Part shown: positions 44,813-55,968 of the stretch, one piece after another | Layout of the letters: every line of letters begins with the position of its first letter | Position numbering within the stretch: position 1 is the stretch's first letter | Source: Adiantum capillus-veneris | Taxonomy: Eukaryota > Streptophyta > Polypodiopsida > Polypodiales > Pteridaceae | Assembly (NCBI GenBank): GCA_014529385.2 | Contig: CM043946.1 | Span: forward strand, 18,416,077-18,480,076 | Reading direction: 5' to 3' | DNA: 64,000 bases | Notes under the pieces: model-generated | What the model was told of the DNA's origin: nothing | Seen by the model: only the letters and a program-made list of their open reading frames with translations | Databases searched by the model: none | Program-made: the position numbers and the translations under genes

Positions 44813-47800
44813 CTATGCCTTCTCCATGACATTTGATGGGATCTTGATTGTTTTCGCAATTCTTCCACCCCTTGGAGTCCATGACCATACAATTGTATCA
44901 ACACACTCCCAGCGCTTTGGGTCAGCAAGATTGCAGCACCAACTCTTTTTCCAACAATCCTCATACTGTTCTTGGATTGTGGGATTTCGTTTTCGATGTT
45001 TTGGTGCCCAATACTGAATCAAAATTTTCTTGTAGTTAGGAGATGATTTGTCTACATCAACGTTTGACTCTGCCACTCCTAGCCATATCGGATATTCAGG
45101 ATCTACGGGTCTCACAAGAACAAGATCCCCTTTTCTTACATCAATTTGAGGCCTAAAGGCCTCTTGTGGCCTTGGACTTTGAGTACCAACATAGTGATCA
45201 TTCAATTCTTCATATCCTTGAAACTCATCTCTGTCTTCCTCTATCTCTTGCATTCTATGACTCCCTATAGTCTTTGGCCAAAATGTTGTATATTTACCAA
45301 TGTGTTTATTGGTTGGTTGTTCAAGCTCATTGATTATTTTTTGCCAATAAGTGATAACAGGCTCCATGTATTTTGTGGAGTCATGGTCCTTTCCCTTTAA
45401 TAGAGAACATCTTTTCCAAAATTCAAGATATGACTTAATCCCTTGAATAACAAGCGGACTATCTCTCACATAGTCTGCTGTAGGTACCACATCTCGACAG
45501 CCTGTTGGTAATTTTGGTTTTCCCTGGTCATCTTTTTTCCACAACTCAATTCCCTACTCCTTTGGCATCCAATCGGGTAATTTGGGATTAATTTTGTACT
45601 GCATTACTGGGACTTCACCTTGCATATAGAAACAAAATTGAAGTGGCTTAGAGTGTCCGACTAGAGCATCTTGTCTGTCACACATGTACCCTTGCACAAA
45701 GGATTTAAAGTCGGGAACTTGTGTCATCAAAAATGGTGCTGGAGCTGAGCTTTCACATTTTTGAAAATATTTCATCAGATGTGGAAAAGTGAATGTCATT
45801 CCTGTTCGCAATCTTTCTGAGAACCTACTAAACATTGCATCTATGTCCTCATTTGTATGACCCACCATTAAGAATCCCAAATGCACGGTTTTGAAAACTC
45901 CTTTTGCTACTAACAAGGATAAGTATGCAAACAAATATCGATTTTTATTCTCTCCTGCACAATTATCTAGCTATAGCAAAAGATTCTCAGGCAATTTTTG
46001 AAATACAGGAGTGGATATGGTATCCACAACACATTGAGAGGAAATTGATTGTATGTGTACAATCTCTTCATTACATCCTTGGATGGCCAACGGTGGTGTC
46101 ATTGTTGATGCATTCCTCTCATGCTCTTGCTTCATTTTGTTTTGGAGGTCTAGAGCTCTCCTTGAGTTCAATGCATTGAATAACGTTACATTGCTGCGTG
46201 GCATATCATCATGGCATAAATCTCCTTGTCCATGGTTTTCTGTTCTTTCCAGATTCTGTAAGCATAATGCAAGGGAACCAATTGTAGCATTGGGATCTGA
46301 AGGCCATAGACCATTAAGTGAGAAGTGACCATACATTCCATGACCATGTCCATGTGTTATCATACCTGTTAGTGATACTTGCAAATGATATGCATTCGCA
46401 TAATCTTTTGAGTTCACACGCAACCTAGGTATTGTTGTCTTTTTTTGATCCATTTTATCATGTATAATGCATAAATACTTATCCTTTTGCAACTGAGAGA
46501 ACTTACGCCAGGTGTAGTACACATTCCTACAACTTTGTTGTTGCAACATGTGAATTCGACGTTCATCCTTCAAACGTGCAATCATCTCATCATCCTTTGT
46601 TGACTCTAGTTGAGACTTTATCCGACTACACACAACACATTTGGAGAACTCACTTGTTTTTTACAATGTCACATTAGCAAACTCTGTATTCCAAATTCTA
46701 TTGAATGTCGTGCTAGACATTGGCTTGAGACTCATATTGTCAAGTGTTTTATTGACATCATGTAAAATGTCTACTTGCTTGTACGTGTTTGGTATTGCAA
46801 GCAAAGCTTCCCTAGTACCATCTTCCATGGTTCTACTCTTATGTGTCATTCTCTCCGAGTTTTCATCAACAAAAGAGCACATCAATGCCCTTCCCATTTC
46901 TGTATGGTCTCTTCCTTTTCTCATGACACCATCATTACCATGCACTGAGCGTCTAACCCCATTCTCAAAATGTTCACGGTAACGATAAAATGAAGTTTTT
47001 GGAATGCCATGAATTTCGTACCAAGCTCTACTGCAAACATCACTGCCATTAAAAGAAAACACATAGCATGTCTTTGTAGTTGTTTTGTTCTCATGCCATG
47101 CAGTCAACATTGTATCATACACATAGTTTGTTCTATTTTGCAAACTCTGTCCCCAAAATTCATTGCGCATAGCCATGACCTTATCTCGATTGGCATATTG
47201 ACAACACCTTTTGGAACAACAATCTATGGTTGAAACAAGCTGGACAGATACTAGAGATGCTTGATTGGATCTCTTAGAAGCTTTCACTGACATTTTTGGC
47301 TTCCTATTTACAAAGCAATATTTCCTCTTTTTTGAAATAGGCTCTACCAAATAAGCTGATTCAATGCATATGTCTTGCAACGCATGCATAGAATGTAGAT
47401 CCTCATAGCATAACAATTCTTTTCCATCCATAGTTGTCACTCTCTTGATAGGCCAACAAACTAGATTAATGCTGCATACACTACCTTCTACAGAAATAGT
47501 AGCCTCATATGCATAGGATGTTTCGATACCAATACCAATGTTATCTTCACCTAGCTCACCAAAGTTTACAGAGTCAAACGGCCACACGTACATGACAACC
47601 CCTTCGGCTACTACATGTGTTTTGCTTTCATCCCAAAGTTGAACCCTCTTATCCTTCCAAACCTCTCTGTAGCTCATTCCATTACATTGTGCATCCAATG
47701 CTCCTTCTGCTTTGTCAACCTCATGCATAGAATCCCCTTTGTACTGCATCTCAATTATATGTTGCAACAACCCGCTACTCCATTTCACAATACTATGAAA

Positions 47801-48010
47801 AGCATCTCCCATTGTCAATGCATCCATTGTTGGAAAAGGGATGAGTGCTTTCTTTTCAAAACACAAATCAACTGACACTGGTACATTGCCTTCCCCAATA
47901 AGCATTCCAAAACAAAATGCACTTGGATTTATTTCAAATACAGTCCCAATGGCAACCTTTTGTGTCGCTACAAACATGCACACTCTATCACCATGATTGA
48001 AATTAGCCAT
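44813..48010 (-). pseudogene. DDE-transposase-like protein (DUF7869-type), single frame with three stops
   Basis: From ATG at 48,010 to the end at 44,813 one minus-strand frame stays open except for TAA at residue 450 and TAG at 680 and 819. An N-terminal part (1-85, GDRVCMFVATQKVAIGTVFE) resembles the DUF8039 module linked to plant transposases. Then come a Cys cluster (CCSKRCC, 264-270), a GIPKTSFYRYREHFENGV motif (335-352), and a CX2C pair (458-461). Candidate acidic catalytic sites are HDKMDQKKT (Asp 518/521), LDNCAGENKN (Asp 682) and GHTNEDID (721-724), which I recall from the DUF7869 family. A C-terminal region (about 964-1040, KGDLVLVRPVD) looks like a small chromatin-reader barrel. 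An intron acceptor (TTCTTGCAG) just before the ATG suggests an upstream exon. The family name is from memory; the DDE reading is inference. Confidence 0.7.
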
Positions 48011-48094
48011 ACCTGCAAGAAGATTGCAAGAATAATTGTTAAACAAACCGCTTGCAGAGTATATTGATTTACGTAGCATAAAGCATAACAAGTA

Positions 48095-49960
48095 TGTATG
48101 AGAAGCACCCTGTGGCCTGAAGGTCATAGGGTTCCCTCTATGCTACTAAGAATCTCTTTGTGCTCTATGCTCTATCGTCTATGCTCTGTGATCTATATTG
48201 ACTTCCTATGGCCCCTAGACCACAAGGCACCCTCATTGTTTCCAAAAAACCCTCATTGTTTTGCTATGGCCCCAGGGCCATAGCTCTCTATGCCGGTATA
48301 AAGCATATTTTCTCTATATTATCTCCCTAAGGCCTGAAGGCCATAGGGTTGTCCTCAAGATCACCTCACTATGTTTCATGTCAAGTATATATACATCCTA
48401 TGGCCTTAGGGCCATAGGGAGTTTCATGTCAAGTATATATACATCCTATGGCACCCCATGACCCTAGGGCCATAAGATCTCCAAATGAAACATACGACAA
48501 TGTATGGCCCTTGAGCTTATACATTGCAACCCCATGACCCTAGGGCTATAGGATTTCCAAATGGAACATAGGGCTACGTATGGCCCTTGAGCTTATACAT
48601 TGACACCCTATGGCCCTAGGGCCACAAGACTTAAAAACATACAAAAAGACAACCTATGGCCCTAAGCCCAAGGGTGTGAGCATTGACACCCTATGTATCT
48701 AGGGCCACAAGACTTCAAAACATACAAAAAGACAACCTATGGCCCTAAGCCCAAGGGTGTGAGCATTGACACCCTATGGCCCTAGGGCCACAAGAATTCA
48801 AAACATACAAAAAGACAACCTATGGCCACGATGTCAAAGGTGGCCAAGATATCAATGCAGCCCCATGGCCCTAGGGCCATAGGATCTCTGTATGGGACAT
48901 GTGGCACCCCATGACCCTAGGGCCATAGGATTTCCAAATGGAACATAGGCAATGTATGGCCCTTGAGCTTATACATTGCCACCCTATGGCCCTAGGGCCA
49001 CAAGATCTCACAACATACAATAAGAGAACCTAAGGCCCCTAAGCTCAAGGGTGTGGGTTCAAGGGTGGCCAAGATATCAATGCAGCCCCATGGCCCTAGG
49101 GCCATAGGATCTCTATATGGGGCATGTGGCACCCACCCCATGACCCTAGGGCCATAGGATTTCCAAATGGAACATAGGCAATGTATGGCCCTTGAGCTTA
49201 TACATTGCCACCCTATGGCCCTAGGGCCACAAGATCTCACAACATACAATAAGAGAACCTAAGGCCCCTAAGCTCAAGGGTGTGGGTTTAAGGGTGTCCA
49301 AGATATCAATGCAGCCCCATGGCCCTAGGGCCATAGGATCTCTATATGGGACATGTGGCACCCCATGACCCTAGTGCCATAGGATTTCCAAATGGAACAT
49401 AGGCAATGTATGGCCCTTGAGCTTATACATTGCCACCCCATTACCCTAGGGCCATAGGATTTCCGAATGGAACATAGGCAATGTATGGCCATTGAGCTTA
49501 TACATTGCTACCTCATGGCTCTAGGGCAGTAGAATCTCCATATGGGACATGTGGCACCCTATGGCCATTAAGCTTACATATTGCCACCCCATGACCCTAG
49601 GGCCATAGGATCTCCAACTACAAAGTAGGGCAACGTATGGCTCTTGAGCTTATACATTGTCGTGGACCTAGGGCCATAGGATCTCCAACTGGAACATAGG
49701 GCTATGTATTGGAGCTTATCTATTGTCGCCCCTAAACCCTAGGGCCATAGGATTTCCAAATGGAATATAGGGCAACTTATGGCTCTTGAGCTTATACATT
49801 GCCACCCTATGGCCCTAGGTCCACAAGCTTTCACATTGCCACCGTAGGGCCACAAGGATCTCACAAGATAGAAGAAGAAAACCCTAGGACATAGGATTTT
49901 CAAATGGAACTGAGTGCACGCTTTGATCCTTGACCTCCAACATTGTCGTCCTATGGTGTG
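48095..49960. repeat. Palindrome array, block 1
   Basis: Dozens of imperfect copies of an inverted repeat with arms CCTATGGCC and GGCCATAGG and a 4-base centre (mostly CTAG or TTAG). They are linked by conserved spacers such as GGATTTCCAAATGGAACATA and CTTGAGCTTATACATTG. A higher-order unit of about 225-230 bp repeats at 48,861, 49,086 and 49,315 (each starting CCCCATGGCC). No ORF of note. It begins at the 5' end of the transposase-like gene. Confidence 0.95.
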
Positions 49961-50399
49961 AGCCCAGGGGTGGCTGAGGTGTCTTCATAACAATTTCGGC
50001 CATTCAAGGGATATCCGCAAGTGGCATAAATTTAGAAAATAATTAAAAAACAATTTTAAAAAAATTACTCTACAACAAACTTTGTCATTATGGATTTTCA
50101 AATACACTTATTGATATCGGACAAAAAAATAGCGCACAATTTTCAAGATAATTTTTTTAAAATTTAGCTATTTTTAGTGTATTTTTTACTATGCAGATTT
50201 TGATTCTGAAGTCAAATTTTGCTTCACGGGTGTCGTTCCACTCGTACTACAAAGATATGGACAGTGACAAAGCCTTGCACCAACTTTTTTTTTTCCATAC
50301 TCTTTTTTTTTTATTTTTAAGCTCTTTCAATTTCAGAGCCGACGAGCTATGCCTCATTTTCGCACAAAGCTTAGAAACTCTAGTAATCTCGACTGTCCC
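49961..50399. other. AT-rich spacer, no gene
   Basis: AT-rich sequence between palindrome block 1 and the CT-rich leader. I see nothing coding. Confidence 0.5.
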
Positions 50400-50787
50400 C
50401 CCATGAGAACAACCCCTACATTCAAAATTCAAATTTTGAATTTCTAACCTAACCTAACTAACCTTATCTCTCTCTTTCTCTCTCTACCACAATTTTTTCC
50501 ACGCTATCGCTCTCTTTCTCTCTCTCGTTTCTTGCTCGAAAGCTGCACACACAGAGCTTGTCTTTCTCGGTCTCTCTCTCCCTCTCTCCCTACGCATACA
50601 GTTCTACGCCATCGTTGCGACACGCACACAGATCTACACGAAGCCATTGCCACAACCTTCAACAGAAGGACTGCTGTCGCGACCTCCCAAACACAGATCT
50701 ATTACCATCATCGTCGCGGCCTCAACACACCTAAGTTACTGCTTGCTATTGCTGCAGCCGGTTTTCATCAAACACAGATTTACTCAG
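50400..50787 (+). promoter_or_regulatory. CT-rich leader resembling a plant 5' untranslated exon with splice donor
   Basis: Runs of CTCTCTCT and the phrases CACACAGATCTA and CAAACACAGAT occur at spaced positions, as in plant 5' untranslated leaders, followed by CTCAGAG|GTAACCTG near 50,787, a good donor. It points to the right, toward the ParB-methyltransferase-like gene about 5 kb away, so it may be its first non-coding exon. No acceptor was tested, and it may be an unrelated leftover promoter. Confidence 0.35.
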
Positions 50788-50929
50788 AGGTAACCTGTAG
50801 AAACCCTAATCTTTTTTTTTAATTCGGTTTTAACTGTTCTTAATCTTATTACGTTTTAGCTAAGTTTTGAATCACCTCTCTCTAGAAAAATAAACAAAAA
50901 TCATTAATTACATCTCTAAAACTGTAAAA

Positions 50930-51150
50930 TTGTAGACTGTAGAACTATAAAACAGAAAAATCTCTAATTAGAGATCTAAAACTGTAATACAGAATACTCT
51001 AATTAGAGACCTAAAAATATAAAACAGAAGACACTAATTAGGGACCTAAATTTATAAAACCAAAAACTCTTATTAGGGACCTAAATCTGTAAAACAGAAA
51101 ACTCCTCATAAGTGACCTAATGCTGTAAAATTGTAAAACTCTAACTGCAA
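50930..51150. repeat. Short degenerate tandem repeats, about 35-45 bp
   Basis: The phrase CTCTAATTAGAGACCTAAAA followed by TGTAAAACAGAAAA recurs about five times with drift. Function not evident. Confidence 0.7.
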
Positions 51151-51480
51151 ACATCTCTAATTACAACAAAAAATTATAAACCTGCAAATGCAAAAGACAA
51201 CAACTACAGAAAATGTTGAAACTATGGATACCTGTAATTGGGTTGTGGGGATTTGGGCACACGTTTTAAGAGGACGAGTAGAGTACGATGTTGTATGAGG
51301 ATGGATTAGGGTTCAGTTGCAGGAGGATGGGAAAAAAAAAGAGGCAAGAAGGTGGGAAAGAAAGTGTACACTATATGTTCTTGTAAGATATGGTGTAATA
51401 TAGTTTCTTTAAATTCATTTGTAGTCACTAAAATAAAACTAGACATTGAATCTTTAGAAGGGCAGACAAGGTGTGGCTAC
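51151..51480. other. No recognisable gene
   Basis: A short purine-rich stretch and unique sequence between the minisatellite and palindrome block 2. Nothing coding is supported. Confidence 0.5.
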
Positions 51481-54400
51481 ATAGGGTTTCACCTCATACT
51501 AAAGAGTAACATATGGCCCTAAGGCACCCTATGACCATAAGGCCATAGGGTGGTCTCACATTGTACTATAGGGTGATCAATGTCCCATCTGGCCATAGGG
51601 TGCCAAATGTACAATCTCAAGGGTCATAGGGTTCCCTATGTTCCTATTGAAGATCCTATGGCCATAGGGCCATAGGATCTCCAAAACATATATATGGCAC
51701 TATGGCCATAGGATCACATGGTGCTCTATGTCCGATCTAGAGACCTTGTGGCCCAAGGGCCTTAGGGTAGCAATGTACAATCTCAAGGGCCATAGGGTTC
51801 CCTATGTTCCTTTTGGAGATAGGGTGGCACTAGGGCCATAGAATCTCCAAAAGCAACATAAAGAACCTAGGGCCATAGGATCAAAGGGTGACCTATTAAA
51901 GACCTTGTGGCCCAAGGGCAATCTCGAGGTCCATAGCGTTCCCTGTGTTCCTTTTGGAGATCCTATGGTCCTCAAGCTATAGGATCTCCAAAATGAACAT
52001 ATGGCCCTACGAACATAGGATCACAGGGTTCCCTATGTTCCTTTTGGAGATCCTATGGTCCTCAGGCCATAGGATCTCCAAAAGGAACATAGGGCCCTAC
52101 GGACATAGGATCACAGGGTTCCCTATGTCCCATCAAGATACAGTGTGGCCCAAGGGCCATAGGATGGCAATGTACAATCTCAAGGGCCATATGGTTCCCT
52201 CTATGCTACTTCTGAAGATCCTATGGCCCTAGCGCCATAAAATCTCCAAAAGGAACATAAGAAGCCTATGGCCATAGGATCAAAAGGTGCCCTATGTTCC
52301 ATCTTGAGACCTTGTGGGCCAAGGGCCATAGGGTGGCAATGTACAATCTCTAGGGCCATAGGGTTCCATATGTTTTTTTTTAAATCCTATAGCCCTAGAG
52401 CCATAGGATCACAAGGTGCCCTACGTCCCATCTAGAGACCTTGTGGCCCAAGGGCCATAGGGTGACAATCTACAATCTGAAGGGCCATAGGATTCCCTAT
52501 GTTCCCTAGGGTCACAAGGTGCCCTACGTTCCATCTGAAGACCCTATGGCCCAAGTGCCATAGGGTGCCAATGTATAATCGCAAGGGCCATATGATTCCC
52601 TATGTTACTTTTGGAGGTCCTATGGCCCTAGAGCCCTAGGTGCATGGGGCTGCCATGGTGCCCGTTAATATGCACCATGGTGTACCCTATGTACATAGGC
52701 CACCCTCAGGCCCTTGGATGCCCTCTTTCCCATCTAAAGACCTTGTGGTCCAAGGGCCATAGGGTGACAATCTACAATCTCAAGGGCCATAGGATTCCCT
52801 ATGTTCCCTAGGGTCACAAGGTGCCCTACTTTCCATCTGAAACAATGAGGGCACCTTGTGGCCTTCGGGCCATAGGATCTCTATGTAGAGCATAGAGCAA
52901 AGAGCATAGAGAGCTTCTTACTACCATAGAGGAAACCATATGGCCTTCAGGCCACAGGGTGTCAATATAGAGATAACAAAGATTCTTACTAGCATAGAGG
53001 GGACCCTATGGCCTTCAGCCCACAAGGTCTCCTCAATATAGAGAAAATAGTGTTTTTTACTGGCATAGAGAGCACCCTATGGACCTGGGTCCATAGGTTG
53101 CCAAAAAACTTTCATGAATGGTTTCTTTAAGATGTGTAGAGCATAGAGAGGTTCTTACAAGAATACAGGGGACTCTATGGCTTGAAGGCCACAGGCTCCC
53201 AATATGGAGCATAGATTGGTTCTTACTAGCATAGAGATACCAAATAGTGCTTTATACATGGGGCCTTAAGGTGTCAAAACAATGAGGGAACCTTGTGGCC
53301 TTGGGGCCATAGGATGTCAATTTAGAGCATAGAGCATAGATCATAGAGCATAGAGCATAGAGAGCTTCTTACTACCATAGAGGGAACCCTTGGCCTTCAA
53401 GCCACAGGGTCTCAATATAGAGAAAACAGAGGTTCTAGCATAGAGGGGACCCTATGGCCTTCAACCCACAAGGTCTCATCAATATAGAGCAATAGTGTTT
53501 TTTACTGGCATATAGAGCACCCTATGGCCCTGGGTCCATAGGTTGCCAAAAATACCCTCATAAAGGGTCTCTTTAAAACATACAAGGCACCTTGTGCCCT
53601 TAGGGTCATAAGATGTGTAGAGCATAGAGAGGTTCTTACTAGCATACATAGAACCCTATGGCCTGAACGCCATAGGGTCCCAATATAGATCATAGATTGG
53701 TTCTTGCTAGCATAGAGAGACCAAATAGTGCTTTATACTTGGGAGCATAATGTGCCAAAACAATGAGGGTTTTTACAAAACTATGAGGGCACCTTGTGGC
53801 CTTGGGGCCATAGGATGTCAATATAGAGCATAGAGCATAGAGAGCTTCTTACTATCATAGAGGGAACCCTATGGCCTTCAGGCCATAGGGTGTCAACATA
53901 GAGAAAACAGAGGTTCTTACTAGCATAGAGGGGACCCTATGGCCTTCAGCCCACAAGGTCTCCTCAATGGCATAGAGAGAAACCTATGGCCCTGGGTCCA
54001 TGGGTTGCCAAAAAACCCTCATGAAGGGTTTCTTCAAAACATATAGGATGTGTATAACATAGAGAGTTACCTACTAGCATAGGGGGGACCCTATGGCCTT
54101 CAGGCCATAGGGTGCCAATATAGAGCATAGATCGGTTCTTACTAACATAGAGAGACCAAATAGTGCTTTATACATGGGGCTATAGGATCGCAATATAGAG
54201 CATAGAGCATAGAGCATAGAGAGCTTCTTACTAGCATACAAGGAACCCTATGGCCTTCAGGCCACAGGGTGTCAACATAGAGAAAACAGAGGTTCTCACT
54301 AGCATAGAGGGGAACCTATGGCCTTCAGCCCACAAAGTCTCCAGGATATAGAGCAAATAGTGTTTTTCTAGCATAGAGAGCACCCTATGTCCCTGGGTCC

Positions 54401-55730
54401 ATAGGTTTCCAAAAAACCATCATGAAGGGTTTCTTCAAAACATAGAGGGCACCTTCTGCCCTTGGGGTCATAGTATGTGTAGAGCGTAGAGAGGTTCTTC
54501 CTAACATACAGGGGACCCTATGGCCTGAATATAGAGAATTTAGAGAATAGATTGGTTCTTACTAGCACAGAGCGGACCCTATGGTCTTCAGGCCAAAGGG
54601 TGCCAATATAGAACAAAGATCAGTTCTTACTAGCATAGAGAGACCAAATAGTGCTTTATACCTAGGGCCATAGGGTACCAAAACAATGAGGGTTGTTCAA
54701 TGGCATAGAGAGCACCCTATGGCCCTGCATCCATACGTTGCCAAAAAACCCTCCTGAAGGGTTTCTTCAAAACATAGAGGGAAACTTGTGACCTTGGGGT
54801 CATCGGATGTGTAGAGCATAGAGAGGTTCTTACTAGCATACAGGGGACCCTATGGCCTTCAGGCCATAGGGTGCCAATATAGAGCATAGATCGGTTCTTA
54901 CTAGCAAAGATCGGACCCTATGGCCTTCAAGCCAAAGGGTGCCAATATAGAGCATGGAGAGACTCTTACTAGAATATAGAGGACCATATGGCTTTCAAGT
55001 CACATGGTGCCAATATAGAGCAAATAGTGTTTTTACTAGCATAAAGAACATCCTGACCTGGGGGGATTGGTTGTCAAAAATCCATCATAGAAGGGTTCCT
55101 ATGGCCTTCAGCCCACAAGGTCTTCTCAATATAGAGCGAATAGTATTTTTCATTGGCATACAGAGCACCCTTAGGGCCCTTGAGGCCAACCCTATGGCTT
55201 TCAGGCCTTAGGGAGCTAATATAGAGCAGCGTGCTTTATATCGGCATAGAGAGCTATGGCCCTAGGGCCATAGCAAAACAATGAGGTGTTTTTGGAAACG
55301 ATGAGGGCACTTTGTGGTCTTGGGGCCATAGGACGTCAATATAGATCATAGAGCATAGACGATAGAGCATAGATCACAAAGAGATTCTTAGTAGCATAGA
55401 GGGAACCCTATGACCTTCAGGCCACAGGGTGCCATTATAGAGTAAACAGAGGTTCTTACTAGCATAGAGGGGACCCTATGGACTTCATCCCACAAGGTCT
55501 CCTCAATATAGAGCAAATAGTGGTTTTTACTTGCATGGAGAGCACCATATGGCCCTAGGGTCATAGGTTACCAGGAAACCCTCATAAAGTGTTTCTTTAA
55601 AACATTGTGGGCACCTTGTGGCCTTGGGGCCATAGGATGCCAATGTAGAGCATAGAGAGGTTCTTCCTAGTATGCAGGGGACCCTATGGCCTTTAGGCCA
55701 CAGATTGCCATATGGTGTTGGTGTAGAGGC
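51480..55730. repeat. Palindrome array, block 2
   Basis: The same arms as block 1, in two styles. Up to about 52,700 the linkers are GTTCCCTATGTTCC and GGATCTCCAAAAGGAACATA. From about 52,850 the linkers are AATATAGAGCATAGAG and TTCTTACTAGCATAGAGG, and a higher-order unit of roughly 440-500 bp recurs (anchor CCTTGTGGCCTTGGGGCC near 52,854, 53,291 and 53,792, less regular after). A perfect 22-bp palindrome is at 55,253-55,274. No ORF of note. Confidence 0.95.
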
Positions 55731-55968
55731 TCTAAAGGGGTATTTAGGCCATTCAAGGGATACTTCTTTGAGGGTCCTCTAATGTCATAAGGGAACATGT
55801 GATCACACTACCATAGAGTGGCTTAGGTACACTTGTAGAACCATTTTGTTGGCACCCTTTGGACTTAGGACCACATGGTTTAACATAGAGGTGACTCTAT
55901 GTCCCTAGGTCCATATGGATGTAATAATATCCATCTTGTCTAAATATATGTCATTATTTTTACACAAA
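55731..55968. other. Decayed repeat sequence upstream of the ParB-like gene
   Basis: Scattered half-sites of the palindrome and single-copy sequence lead to the start codon. No clear TATA box is seen. Confidence 0.4.

Noticed and set aside
44813-48010. Stop-codon reassignment (TAA/TAG read as Gln) as an explanation for the open frame
   Set aside because: No land plant nuclear code of this kind is known, and the other genes in the window end at normal TAA stops. Methylation-driven decay is simpler.
50532-50822. 96-codon ORF in the CT-rich leader
   Set aside because: Composition reflects CT repeats and CACACAGATC phrases, and it runs across a likely splice donor.
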